64,000 nucleotides of DNA, from NCBI GenBank assembly GCA_030015575.1, contig CM057340.1, positions 755,415,632 through 755,479,631 on the forward strand. The letters run 5' to 3'. A program made the position numbers and the translations under genes. This document shows, one piece after another, positions 1 through 11,693 of this stretch. The notes below the pieces were generated by a model, which did no database searches, was not told the DNA's origin, and was given only the letters and a program-made list of their open reading frames with translations. Each line of letters opens with the position of its first letter. Position 1 is the first letter of the stretch. This stretch comes from Agapanthus africanus (Eukaryota; Streptophyta; Magnoliopsida; Asparagales; Amaryllidaceae).

Positions 1-1214
1 TTTTTATCATCCATATTGTTAAACTGTAGTTAAGAAATGTTAAAACTATCCCTTAAACCCAAACTGATAACCGTGCATCCTAGTAGTTTAATCTGTACCT
101 ATTTGCATATCATGTTCCAGTTTATTGTTCTGATAATACCCATGCTTGTTTATTTATAACCATGTTTATATTAGTTGATTTGTGAGCACCCACATATTAT
201 TTGTGCTTCCTGACATGACCTGTTGCACTTCCTATCTGATATGACATGGTACCGTACACTCTTGACATGACATGACACCTTTATACATTAACCGGCTTGA
301 CCTGATGTACTATGGTATTACCTGTTATTTGATCTTGTGTCTAATGCCAACAAACCTGACATATAGTCCTTACGGACCGTTCCTGTTGTTTATTCAGACA
401 AATCTGCACCTACCTGCTCCTGTGTTGGCATTAGTTCTTGATTACATAAATACCTGACTTGAACACTTATAACGTGGGGGTATGGGGAAATCAATGATGA
501 AACCTGACTTGTAACTCGACATTTCGATACCTGTTCTGATCAGTCTTACGGGCTTGGCCAGTCTCGGAGTGATGATGCCGACATTACTCATCTGTACATG
601 CTACCTTTTACTGCCTAGCGGCACATCTCGGATTCAGCCCGAGAATCTTGACCGTGGTCCCGGGCACGCACGGGATACTATTGAGTTACATCGATGATTC
701 ATCAAATTGATTTCAAAGACTTGAGAGTAGATAACCAACAGACCAGTTTAGTTTACTCACTACACGCTACCTTTCACTGCCCTGATTTAGATTGCTTTAC
801 ACCTGCTTTACTATTTATGATTATACTTGCCTGTCTTGCTACCCTGTTTACATATTGTTGCTTGATGTTTATGACGCGCTGACGTCTGGGTTTTGTATGG
901 CCCAGATCCTTCTACCTTTGTTGCAGACTGATCAGGAGTATTGCCGCTGTTAGACCGAGCGGTGAAGTTCCTGTCGGTATGTAGTTTTACTTTTCAGGTG
1001 TTTCATTTATTGTATCTTTTGCTTCCACATATCATTATTTCTTGACTCATTCATTCTAGATCATGGACATGTACTAGATAGTTTAGTTTACTTTCCTGTT
1101 CTTGATATCTCTACAGCCGTAATGTGACTATGGAGGGATATTTCCTATCCACAGGTAGCATGGTTGGCTATGTCACGTGCCTACTTTGCGTACTGTGGGA
1201 AGCGGGTCGTGACA
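1..1214 (+). mobile_element. 3' end of a chromovirus-like (Tekay-type) LTR, cut by the window edge
   Basis: This stretch is the reverse complement of the outer part of the Tekay LTRs at 8168 and 16143; for example the block ending tacggctgtagagatatc occurs here inverted near 1100. It ends at 1214 with gtgaca, the LTR terminus, and a primer binding site follows directly. The start of the LTR lies outside the window. Identity to the two full LTRs is clearly lower than they share with each other, so this is an older or sister copy. The small open frames inside are not genes. Confidence 0.8.
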
Positions 1215-1223
1215 TGGTTCTTT

Positions 1224-1237
1224 TGGTATCAGAGCCA
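1224..1237 (+). other. Primer binding site (initiator-Met tRNA) and start of leader
   Basis: The sequence tggtatcagagcca begins nine bases after the LTR end. It is complementary to the 3' end of plant initiator methionine tRNA, the usual primer of gypsy and copia reverse transcription. The following leader to about 1300 matches the leader of the Tekay element (reverse complement of 16060-16119), including a gtagttgggtattg stretch. After about 1310 the homology stops abruptly, so the coding part of this element is not present here. Confidence 0.85.
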
Positions 1238-1310
1238 TAGGATATAGGTTGATCGAGTTTGATTCTTTTTGTAGTTGGGTATTGGACCCAATACACGAAT
1301 CAAAATCTAG

Positions 1311-1871
1311 CATCTGCATTGTTGTTGAGATTTTGGCTAAAATAAAAAATAGTCCAAAATGTACCCGGGTTGGGTCTAAAATTACGGTTTGAAAATACGG
1401 ATAATATACGTATCAACAAAAACCAAAATACGATATCCAGATAACGAAAATGCATACCCCCAAGAACGGATACACGTAGCATGCATGTAGCTATCCAAAC
1501 GAGTTTGTTTCAGTGAGCGGGACGAGAACAAGATGTGCGGATGCTACCATAGGGTCAGGGGTATGATGCAGGCCATGCTAGACATTTTAAAAATATTTTA
1601 TTTGAATTTATATGTTATATTGAAAAAATGCAGATGCCAGATATAATGCCAGTATGCAGTATATAAAAAAAATGAAAGTGCACGGATCCACGTAATAAGC
1701 AGGGATAAATCATAAACAGGAATCAATACGGTTTCCAGCAAGCGGATCGGGTTGGATGCAAATACAGATACCAATTACACTATTCACACCCAAACAACAA
1801 TAAATCAAGAAAAATCCATAATTAAAGAAATACCCAAAATAGAACTGGTATAAATGAACTAGGGTATTACA
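1311..1871 (-). mobile_element. Inverted fragment of a Tekay-type LTR
   Basis: Landmarks match the right part of the Tekay LTR at about 10850-11274: gcatacccccaagaa, then gggacgagaaca, then gctaccatagggt, ending ggtattaca. Here the piece is in the same orientation as the minus-strand Tekay copies, that is, opposite to the LTR end at 1-1214. Only about 560 bp of a roughly 3-kb LTR is present. Its right end (ttaca at 1867-1871) is the true LTR terminus; its left end is a break. Confidence 0.7.
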
Positions 1872-2354
1872 CAGGCTGGCGCCAATAACAGCCTTTCCTC
1901 AAAACAAAGGGCATGACGAAGCTAATCCAACAATAGAGGTGATCCCGGCTGCGCGACATACTCGACGTCGCCACTGGCACCGAATGAGGAAAGCTAGGGG
2001 CAGTTCCCCCTCTGGACTTACTCCACCAGCTCCAACGGTGGAAATTGACGCTGCTGTTCCAACTGGGAACAACTTTGAGCCGCTCAGGAGGGTGCACAAG
2101 AACTCTCCAACTGCCGTGTTAAAAAGGTCTCCTCCACCTGTGGAGAACATTACAAAGGCGAAGCCTGAACAGCCTCCTCAACGGCTGTCCTCCAAAATCC
2201 ACAGAGTCTGGCGGAGAGTCCAAAACTCTGTAATCGACAAGGACTACTCCCGTCGACCGAAGATGGTTCAGCACGAGGAGGACCATCCTGCCGCTACGCT
2301 ATGGAAGGTATCGTCTGCTTGGGTGCCTATTGCAACAGCCCCCTCAACTTCGAC
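1872..2354 (+). pseudogene. Tat1 leader / gag N-terminal region, cut by a solo LTR
   Basis: This is the left end of the large Tat-type element. A basic, Pro/Ser-rich frame is open from 1939 and runs to the insertion point at 2354. The inserted solo LTR plus one copy of its target duplication is 3270 bp, an exact multiple of three, and the same frame resumes at 5625 in gag. The frame was therefore continuous before the insertion. A tggcgcc at 1877-1883 resembles the first bases of the tRNA-Asp type primer site used by many Tat elements, but the match does not extend, so this is weak. No 5' LTR of this element is visible. The protein sequence of this part matches no domain I recognise. Confidence 0.5.
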
Positions 2355-5300
2355 TGTAACAACCCTAATTTTCTTATACACTTTTTCCTATATAAATTTT
2401 TAAATTAATTTTTTTTCAAAATCCATAAAGGGGTATTTTAGCCTGAGCACAAGTTATAAGTAATTATTTTGCTTTTTAATTACAAGTTAAAAGAATGTAA
2501 CAACTCCATTTTTAGTGTACAAAAATTTGCTTTAAAATTAATGTATACTTGGGGTATTTACATTTACTGTTATTATTTTAAGTAATTAATTAGCTCCATA
2601 ATTACAAGAAGGAGCTTGTAGCTCATTGGTAATATCTTGCACTGCTGAACCAAGCCACCAGAGTTCAAATCCCATACCCCACATTATTTTTAATATTGAT
2701 TTTTTTTAAAACCTTTAGAATACCAAGAGTTTACACGTGCATATCTCACAAAAACCCCACTACACCCAAAGATGTAACATTTTCAGGAGTTAGATGAACC
2801 GTCGGGGGGGATCCCGGCCGCCTGACTCGGCCGGGAATCGGCCAAATCGGCCTTCACTCGGTCTGACTCCGTCCTCAGACCGAGTCACGACCGAGTCGGT
2901 CGATTCCGGCGACGGCCCCAACATGAAAGTTGTGTCTTTTCATATTCCCTATGCACCTGCAAAATTTCAGCCTCAGACCATTTCCAGAGCTCTTTTAAAA
3001 CCCCAATTACTCCACTATTAATACATTTTTTTTTATACGTTTTATCATATTTTTTCATTTTAACCTTTCATCTATCCTAACCCTAGCCTACCCTATAAAT
3101 ACACCCCTACCCTCTACCCTCTCACCCCAAAATTCTGAGCCCACTCTCTCAAAATTTTTCCAAGAGTCGTGTGCTTTGAAAACAAGCTCGAGGCGAAGCT
3201 CCGACGAAATTCCGGCTGAACTTCCGGTGAACGTTATGGGAACTACCGGCGACGAAGCAATACATCGGCAATCACTCTAGTTCCCTCTCACTCCCTTGTT
3301 CAATCTAAAACCCGTAAGTCCCACTTCCTTCCTTCTTTTCTATTCAAAAAATACGAAATTACAAAACCCGACGGAATCGGAACAAATCCGATTTCCGATT
3401 CGGTTTTCTATAAAATTCCACTTCTCACTAATACAATCATTCTTAAACTTCCTCATGTTGATTATTAAACACTAATTAAACAATTTGAACAAGTTTCAGC
3501 ATATGAAATGATAGCTTTTTCAAATTATCGTATTTTTCACTTAAATACCACATTGTTTCAATCCTTCATTTAACCCCATTAAACTTGCTATACATTTAAA
3601 GTAGATCACGAGGTAACGATCTACCTCCTCACACACTTATATGCAACACCCCCGAGAACCTAGAATACGAGAAAACAAACATTTTCATTTAAATACCACA
3701 TACTTAATAAAACCAATTCTAAAAGATTTAGTTTTGATACACTTTTTAAAGAAGTACCACTTATTATGAAAATACGATATGTTGTGCACATCGGTCGTTT
3801 ATCTAAACCTGACTTTGTGGTGTCTAGGCTAGGCAAGTGAGATAGGTAACTTTAAAAGGCCTGTCTCACGATAATTCGTGAGCGGATCCCTCCTTTCTTC
3901 ACTTGTACTTACCTGGCCATAATTGGCAGTGAAGAGGCGATTTGAGGCATCTCACAACTTGTCGTCTGGACCAGTTAGGAATAGACTAGTTGACTTAGAA
4001 GAATCTAGAACATACACAATACGGAAAATATACACCTTTACAAATAAATACCATTTACTTCATAAAACCGTTTTCTAAAGGGTTTAGTATTTACAATCTT
4101 TGCAAAGCGCCGCTACAACCCACTTTGGGGAACCCGTTCGGGATGGTGCGGTTTATCGCACATCCTCGGACTTAGCAGTGCGAGATTCAGACCTCCGCAA
4201 GGAGCATTCGGTCTCGAAAGATTTAAAATACGACATCTTAAGAAAATGAGATTTTTTAGAATATAAATATTTATTAAAATTATTTTTGTATAAATATATG
4301 TATATTTATCATTAAAGTACCTATTTTATTATGATATAGATATTCCACCTTTTTCTAAAAATCACAAGAATAAATTTTACACTAAAATACTATGAATTCC
4401 AAATAAATCAACTTTACAAATAAATACCTTTATTTATGAAATTAGGATATTTTCACTAGAAATATCACAATATAAAATCCACCTTCGTTACAACTCTAAA
4501 TACGAATAACGAATACGTGAGATGTATTTTGAAAAGTATATAAAAGTATTTTTACATAAACCCCCCTCAAGTTTTATAAATTTCCCTAAGGACCCTAGCA
4601 AATTATAGGTAAGAATCAATCAAGACTTCGATTTACATTTCTAATTGTCTGACTCGGGTTTGAGTCTGATTATATTTGATTTGAATATGATTCAAGTACA
4701 ATCTACAATCTTCAATATTACAATTCAACATGAATCCATGAATCCAATTATCAATCTATACAACTTGACTGAACCGAACCATGGATATACATTCCATTTA
4801 CATGGTTCTCCAGTTATTCCATTTACATGATTCTACGGTTACATCCGTTTACTGATATCATGGTTTCGGTCAGTCTTTCAATTATACATTCAATACAATT
4901 TACAGTACAAAATAATACAAATAAAACACTACAGGGTTTAAGGGGTAGATTGGTACGGAAGGTGTTAAAGGTGGCACGAGACGCTAAGATTAAGGCACCT
5001 AACATGAATCCAATTGCCGTTGTTCCGGGTTGTATAACGGAGCCTTGTACTTCCATTTGCCCTAGTCTCTAGCATACTGAGACCCCTCTCGTATACACTG
5101 GTATTCTTCTGTACCAAGCTACAAACAACAGCGTTAATACAACATTACAACAATATAATACAACATTAAAAGCTACTCTCTCTCTCTCTTCCTTCTTTTC
5201 TACTTCTCCCTTATCTTTGGGACTTATCGAGCGATCTGTTCGCTGACGACATTCTATTTCTTTCTTCTTTGAATGTCGTCAGGTGGTTTGGACCCGACAG

Positions 5301-5619
5301 AGATCGAGCCATCTGCAGAAGACTTGGATCAGCTTGCTGAAGAACCAAAGCACTAATTTCATCGTACATTTTTCCATTCAGTACTTTTCATTTCCTGTCA
5401 TGCCATTATTTAGGCATCATTTTTATTTCAGCTGTATTTCCTTTTCATGCATTGTACAAAAGAATGTTAATAAATAAAAGTTGATGTTTTTATAATAGCT
5501 TGCCTCTTGTGTATTTTCTTTTATATTACTTAGTTACGCTTAGCGTATTTTCTTCTGAGTAAATACGTAACGGGCCAGTCGCTTCCCCTTCGCCGTAGAA
5601 TGGGAAGCGGGGCGTGACA
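2355..5619 (+). mobile_element. Solo LTR 1 (Tekay-like family), 3265 bp, TSD tcgac
   Basis: The unit begins TGTAACAACC and ends GGGGCGTGACA, the termini also used by the Tekay LTRs in this window. It is flanked by perfect 5-bp duplications tcgac at 2350-2354 and 5620-5624. There is no internal domain, so the internal region and the other LTR were lost by LTR-LTR recombination. A relative in the opposite orientation is at 31824-34901; shared blocks include the tRNA-like module, a gcgccgctacaaccca stretch and the cttcgccgta end. The two copies are clearly diverged. Many short open frames inside are not genes. Confidence 0.93.
2612..2680 (+). promoter_or_regulatory. tRNA-like Pol III A/B-box module inside solo LTR 1
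   Basis: TAGCTCATTGGT at 2619-2630 matches the tRNA A box. AGTTCAAATCC at 2662-2672 matches the B box (consensus GGTTCGANTCC) with two changes. The spacing of 43 bp is within the tRNA range. The T arm cannot pair well and I see no credible cloverleaf, so it is not a tRNA gene. The same module is present in the diverged LTR at 34735-34797, so it belongs to the LTR family and is not a recent insertion. Whether it is transcribed by Pol III is inference. Confidence 0.6.
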
Positions 5620-6594
5620 TCGACCGCCCACAAAAGGAGAAGGCCGGAGAAGATCCCCAAGCCTGCGACAAATTTCAAAGGCACTGAACCTAAACGCCCT
5701 AAGTCTGGGGGCATGATAGTGCACACCATCTATATGGCTTCCGGAAAAGAGGAAAGCCGTGCTTCTGGGGGTCATCGACCACTTACCCGATCAGTAACAA
5801 AAGCTCAGGAGCAACAACAAAAGCTCCAGGAAATGCTGACAAAGATGGCCGCACTCACTGGACAGAAAGAAAGACCGGAAGCATCGTCAGAACAATGCCA
5901 GGAGCAGGAAACTAATGCCGAGTTCCTCCGAAGAATGCTCGAAAAGAAGGATAAAGAAGCCACGGAACAAGCGGCTAATATAAAACAAATGACGATCCTA
6001 TTTCAATATATGGTGGGGATGATAATCCATCCGGATCCTCCAGCCGAAGATCCCCCAATAATCATTGAAGACGACAGAGGGGAAATATCGAACCCTTTTC
6101 CGGCTCTATCAACAGCCAGGGAGGCGACGATCTCTAAAGCTATCCTTGATGACTACATAGCTCAACAAATACGAGCTCATCAAGCGAACGAAGCGGCAGG
6201 CCAAGTCGTCAGAACCGGAAGACCTTATCCAGGCTGGTACGATCAAATTAAGTATCCGCCAGGATATACGATCCCCAAATTTTATATGTATAAGGGGACG
6301 GGCAATCCTCACCAACATGTTGCTCAGTTCAGGGCTCTGTGCGGCAATACTGAAGGCGGCGACAAATTGCTACTTCACCAGTTCGTCGACAATTTGTCGG
6401 TGACGGCATTTGAATGGTACTCCGAGCTTCCGAATGATTCCATCAAGACATTTGCAGAAATGGAGCTACTTTTTACACAGCGGTCCCCGATCAAGGCATT
6501 GATCAATGCCAGGGTGAAGCCAAGAGAGACATGGGTTCAATATGCAATTCGGTGGCGGAACCTATGGTTGAGATGCGAGCAACGCATAGAATAA
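5620..6594 (+). pseudogene. gag: Tat1 gag (capsid region)
   Basis: This is the structural Gag of a Tat-type gypsy element, which packages the RNA. A basic N-terminus and a Gln/Glu-rich coiled-coil stretch (about 5800-6000) are followed by the retrotransposon gag domain. Its hallmark appears as FYMYKGTGNPHQHV, then a segment with FEWYSELPNDSI, then WVQYAIRWRNLW (about 6230-6570). The frame continues from 1939-2354 across the solo LTR and ends at a TAA at 6592-6594. Recognisable gag residues continue in another frame after it (MFIGTLDPQANISQF at about 6610), so the end is mutational, not natural. No credible start codon exists after the solo LTR; the apparent one lies in LTR sequence. Confidence 0.8.
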
Positions 6595-8167
6595 GCTCTT
6601 GCCGTGGGCATGTTCATAGGGACCCTTGATCCGCAGGCAAATATATCCCAGTTTATGATGTTTTTCAAGCTGACCACTTTCCAAGCCTTGATTGACAAGC
6701 TGGCCCAAATGGACCAGATGGGCAATAGACCGTCCTCCTCGTAAATGGAGCTTTGAAATGACAAGGGCAAAGGGAAAGCGACATTCGTCGCCAATGCTCA
6801 GCAATAGCCGAGTGATCCGAAACCAGCTGCTCGCCAAAACGATAAACAACGATTACTCGGAGAAAAGCTGAGACGTCCTTACTCATTCCCTTGGGATAAA
6901 ACGAGAAGACTGTTCGAACTGGCGGTGCGCAACAGGCTTATCACTCTACCAGATCTGAGATGCCCACTGCAACCGGTCGACGTCAACAATCCCAATTACT
7001 TCCCCTACCATCGAATAGTGGACTACCCAATCGAAGATTGCTTTGTCTTCAAAAACTGGATTGAGGACCGGTACCAACAAGGCAAATTCGCGCTGTCTGA
7101 AAACTGGAAGGTAACCCCGCCACAACCGCACGCTCCTAAAAAGGTGGACATGCTGGGGGCATCATGCACGCTCCTAAAAAGGTGGACACGCTGGGGGCAT
7201 CATGCTCATTCATAAAGGAAGTTCCATGGGAAGTTGTTCTTTCGGACAAGACTAAGAGAATGCTGAAGGATCTTCAACCATGTCCGGCAATTAGATGGAA
7301 AAGCCCACTGGAGCCAGAGATCATTGAGGGGATACTGATACCGCGCACAACACCGAGAGTTGGTAGCGATGTGAAAAATACCTAGGCCCAGCTGTTAAAG
7401 TTTTCAAAGAAAAAGAAGAAGACCAAGAAGCCCGCACAGCCTGATGACAAGCGCACGGATCTGCAAAGGCATATTGATGCACTAGAAGATTATAACCAGA
7501 AGGCGCAAACCCCGGTCACTCTCCAAGAGTTTCTCAACCATATCCTTGAGAGTAGAGATAATGACAATGACGACGGAGACAACTCGTCAGAAGAACCCGA
7601 GGATTATGTGGCAAGTTGTCACATGATCTCTTATTCGTCAGTAAAAGATGAAGAAGCTCACTCGGCGTCAGAAGATAATATAGAGGAGCTGAGAGCAGGA
7701 TCGGTGCCAAAATCCTTGGAACAGTCAGACGAGATGATTGACATGCTGTTGAACGAAGCCCGTCAGAAGAGAAAAGCTGACCGCGAACGTGAAATGGCCA
7801 TATTCGAAAGGGTCAGGCGTCGGCATCAAGTTAAAGAAGTCATGGTAGGGATAAGTCACAAAGCATTCCAACCAGATCGAAGCACGCCCGAGGCAGAGAA
7901 AAGCAGGCTTAAGACAAGGAAACGGTTCGCTAAAGCCCTGTCAATGGGAATGAGGCTGCCATTTTTCAAAGGAAATACTCCTGGCGGTATACACCATGAC
8001 GATGCGGATGGGCATCCTGACTACTGCTTAGACCATCGTAGGATTGCACATTCTACCGAAGAGTGCAATGCCTTCAAGAAGTGGTGGCAAAGATACATTG
8101 CTCACCGACAACATTTCAAGTGGATGAAACGCAAAACTCATCGGGAGCAGAAAAACACGACAGATGA
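6595..8167 (+). pseudogene. Tat1 gag C-terminal part with zinc-knuckle-like repeats
   Basis: This is the continuation of gag in broken frames. 6890-7130 encodes a module ending YHRIVDYPIEDCFVFKNW, related to the module at 21240-21510. 7608-8167 is open and carries a charged helix (REMAIFERVRRRHQ), then CLDHRRIAHSTEECNAFKKW. The latter fits the CX2HX4HX4C zinc-knuckle variant known from Tat Gag proteins; in the first module two of the ligands are changed to Phe and Tyr. A stop at 7383-7385 and a 38-bp duplication at 7129-7204 break the frame. The Tekay element interrupts the region at 8167, and it resumes at 19220 after one copy of the duplicated gatga. Confidence 0.65.
7129..7204 (+). repeat. 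38-bp tandem duplication in Tat1 gag
   Basis: Two adjacent 38-bp copies (7129-7166 and 7167-7204) differ by one base (gacatg versus gacacg). Because 38 is not a multiple of three, the duplication shifts the reading frame. The frame of the first copy ends at 7215, and the second copy restarts the other frame. Confidence 0.9.
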
Positions 8168-11100
8168 TGTCACGCCCCGCTTCCCAGAGTACGCTAAAAT
8201 GGGCACATGACATAGCCAACCATGCTACCTGTGGGTAGGAAGTATCCATCCACAGTCACATTACGGCTGTAGAGATATCAAGAACAAAATAAAACTATCT
8301 AAAACATGTCCATAAGCCAAGATAATATGAGTCAAGAATAATAAAATGCGAAAGCAAAAGATCCAATACAAAATAACTGGAATGTACGTCCCATAATGCG
8401 GGCTCACATCAGGAATAAACTGCAGAAAATAAAGGAACTAGCTACTACTGAAACTCACAGCTCAGCCTGCTGGCTGAAGTACTTCTACTCGGACTGCAGC
8501 AACGGTACAGAATCTGGGCCATGCAAAACCCAGACGTCAGCGCGTCATGTCATCAAGTAATAAAATATGAACAGAGTAACAGGCAATGCAAATATAAACA
8601 TGAATGAAAAGCAGGGGTAACAATAATATAAATCAGGCAGTGAAGGGTAGTGTGCAGTAAGTAACTAAACTGTTCTATTGGGTTTTCTACTCTCAAGTCC
8701 TTGAAATCAACCCTTGAAATCAAATTGATGAATCATCGATGTAACTCAATAGTATCCCGTGCATGCCCGGGACCACGGTCTACAGACTCTCGGGCTGAAA
8801 CCAAGGCGTGCCGCTAGGCAGTAAAAGGTAGCAGGTACAGATGAGTGATGTCAGCATCATCACTCCGGAGCTGGCCTAGCCCGTAAGACTGATCAGAACA
8901 GGTATCGAACTGTTGAGTTACAAGTCAGGTTCCACCATTGATTTCTTTATACCCCCAAGTTATAAGTTTTGAAGTCAGGTATTCAGTAATCAAAACTAAT
9001 GCCAACACAGGATCAGGTAAGAGCAGGTTTGTCTGGATAGACAACAGGAACGATCCGTGAGGACTACATGTCAAGTTTGTTGGCATTAGACACAAGATCA
9101 AGTAACCGGTCAAGTCATGGTACATCAGCTCAAGTCAAGTAGTGTACGGTACCATGTCGGGCCAATCAATATGTGTGTAGCGAGTCAGGTCGAGGTGTAA
9201 AACATATCATGTGTGTGCTCATAAACAGCTAGCATAATCAGGGTTATAAATAATCGAGCATGGATACCATCAGAGCAATAAACTGGCATAAGTAATATGA
9301 CATACAAATAGGTACAGGTTGACTTATTAGACGTACAGTTATCAGTTCGGCTTAAGGAATACTTTTAACGTTTCAGGGATGCAGTATAGCACATGTCAAT
9401 GATGAAATCATATTAATATGTATTAAAAACCATCTAGAGATGCAATTGAATGTGAATAAAGCTAAAGGTATGTGATCGGTCGTTCGATAGGGCAAACTAT
9501 AAAAAGGGTAGTATAACCAATAAACCATGGTGAGTATGTGATTTAACATTTAAATGTGATTATGTATGCTTGGTAAACTAATTGCAATGGTTACCTTTCA
9601 ATTTCTAGATTTGAAGTAATATAAATAGATGCAACGGAACATCGAGATATCATAAAACGATACATGGGTGTTAAATTCAAACTACAGGTATGTTATATAT
9701 ATAGAATAGGTATAGAACTGATTCAAATAGCATGTAGCAAGATTAACTTGCCTCGACGGGTCGCGAAACGGAAAACGGAACGTTACGCGTCGGCGGGGAA
9801 AATATCGCGACGAGCGCACGGTTCACGGAACGAATCCAAACGACGAACGGCGTAGTCACGCGGGTCAGGGGTCCTCGCTGGATCGTCGGGAAACGTCGCC
9901 GGCACGGTCGGATTCCGGCCAAACACAGCAACAGTGAACAGTAAACATGCAAGCATGGATGAAATAAAGAAGAAGAGAAGATTAAGACTAAAGGAGAGAA
10001 GGAGGCTAGAGGAGGGGTGCTTACTATGATCTGTTGAGGGGCTGCGATTGTCGACTGCGTCGACGGAGTTCTGGGGCACGACCTGCAGGGGAACCACTGG
10101 CAGATCAAGACTTGATCTGAAAGAAAAGAAGGAAGGAGAAGAAGAAGAAGAAGAAGAAGAAGAAGACATAGGTAAAGCTCACTGGGGTTTGCACGAAGGC
10201 CGGAGCACGGAGACGAGGTCACTGGCGGCGATTCCCGGCGGTGCAGACGTGAAGGGAGGGCCGCGGTTGTAGGTGCATGGTGCACGGAAGAGGGAGAAGA
10301 GGATGTGGAGGGGACGAGGGCGAGGAAGCGACGAGTTCTGCGATGACGGCGTCGGCGCTGGGGCTACGGCGGTGGAAGACGAGGCGACTAGGATCTCGGG
10401 GAGGTGGGTTCTGTTGATTTTCTTTGAGAAGAGAAGGAAGAAATTTAAAGAAGAAGAAGAGAGAGAGAGAGGAGACGCGGGGGGGGGGGGGGGAGAGAGA
10501 GAGAGAGAGAGAGAGAAGAGGAGAGAGGAAGATCTCGCGAGAGGAGCGAGAGAGGGAGAGAGTAACAGTGCGGAGAGAGAAAATTGGATTTTTGTGGAGG
10601 GATCGGGAGGAAAGAGAGAGAGATAGAGACGAGAGAGAGAGCGAGAACAGAAGGAGAAAAGGAGAGAGAAGAGGAAAATGCGGGGCCCAGGGGTTTAGAA
10701 GCGTTTTGATTGGCTCGTGGCCAAAAGAAATGAGAGAGAGGAAGATTTGTGGGGTGCACAGTTAGGAAAAAAAATTGTAAAAGATTTTAAAGAAAATGGA
10801 GAATATTTCTGGGGTTGGAATTTATATTCATTGGTTTAAAAAAATATTAGAAAATAGGATTTGGCGCAAATGCAAAATATTTCAGAATTGCGCCCGGGTC
10901 GGGTCCAAAAATTTGAATTTGAAATAAGAAAATTATAGGCGGGTCCCAAAAAATTAAATTGAAGGATTTTATAATTTAAAAGCATACCCCCAAGAATGGA
11001 CGCACACACGTGCGCGTAGACGTCCAAACACGTCCGTTTCACAGAACGGGACGAGAACACGATGCAAGAACGCTACCACAGGGTTAGGGGTGTCAAGCAG

Positions 11101-11274
11101 GCCATGACAAGTATTTTAATTTAATTTTAGATGACTTAAAATTTTTATATGCAGAATTTGAATTGTCGGGGTAAATTTATAACTAGCAACAAAACAAAAT
11201 CAGGATAATGAACTGAAAACCACACACCACACATACGGAAACAGAAACTTGTAGAACTGGACTCGGTTGTTACA
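8168..11274 (-). mobile_element. 3' LTR of the Tekay-like element, 3107 bp
   Basis: On the minus strand the LTR starts TGTAACAACCGAG and ends GGGGCGTGACA. It pairs with the copy at 16143-19214. By eye, segments differ by about 1-4%, mostly C/T changes at CG sites, with a few short indels. The outer flank has gatga at 8163-8167, matching gatga at 19215-19219. GAA- and GA-rich simple sequence (10134-10164, 10440-10640) and a G run near 10480 create long meaningless open frames on both strands. Confidence 0.95.
10134..10640. repeat. Purine-rich simple sequence in the Tekay LTR
   Basis: An AGA-type microsatellite near 10134-10164 and a GA-rich stretch at about 10440-10640, with a run of G around 10480, sit inside the LTR. 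The equivalent tract in the other LTR (about 18090-18110 and 18390-18590) is shorter, so these tracts account for much of the length difference between the LTRs. Confidence 0.85.
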
Positions 11275-11312
11275 TTATACCCAACTACAAAAAGAATTTC
11301 GTCATCGAAATT

Positions 11313-11660
11313 CTAAGAACACAAGATAGACGAAAACAAACTATAAGAAAAGATGAGGAAACTTCTGCCGGATTTCATCTTCACGTTCCCGGTGGACTCT
11401 CCATGCGAGCGATTACCCCAAGAAACAAGTACAAGAGGGATAGCCTTGTTCTTAAGAACCTTTTCCCTTCGATCCACAATTTCAACCGGTCGCTCCTCAA
11501 AAGTCAAGTCTTCTCGTACCGTCAGCTCCGAATGATCCAATACATGCGTTTCATCTCGAACATACTTACGGAGTTGAGATATGTGAAACACATCGTGCAC
11601 ATTCACCAAGGACTGCGGTAACGCCAAACGATACGCTACCTCACCAACACGCTCCAAGAT
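11313..11660 (-). pseudogene. pol: Tekay integrase C-terminus and chromodomain, frameshifted
   Basis: The end of the chromovirus polyprotein. It contains [11 protein letters not shown] and [14 protein letters not shown], the integrase C-terminal motif of chromoviruses, followed by the segment with [14 protein letters not shown]. That leads into the chromodomain, which tethers integrase to histone marks. After [12 protein letters not shown] the frame changes. One base is missing where the family has the conserved chromodomain Trp codon, and the expected acidic/basic helix is still legible one frame over. The last part of the chromodomain is therefore lost from the protein. The order CHD-after-INT and the LTR length of about 3 kb place the element with Tekay/Del. 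Confidence 0.85.
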
Positions 11661-11693
11661 CTCAAAGGGTCCAACAAATCGAGGACTGAGCTT

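Noticed and set aside
1939..2403. A host gene of 154 codons
   Set aside because: The frame continues across the solo LTR into Tat gag and its apparent C-terminus is LTR sequence.
2612..2680. A tRNA gene
   Set aside because: A and B boxes are good, but the T stem does not pair and no acceptor stem or anticodon arm fits; it is shared by the LTR family.
9743..10640. Several overlapping ORFs of 100-180 codons on both strands in the Tekay LTR
   Set aside because: They lie in GA- and GAA-rich sequence with Ser/Leu or Glu/Arg runs, are mirrored in the other LTR, and match no domain.
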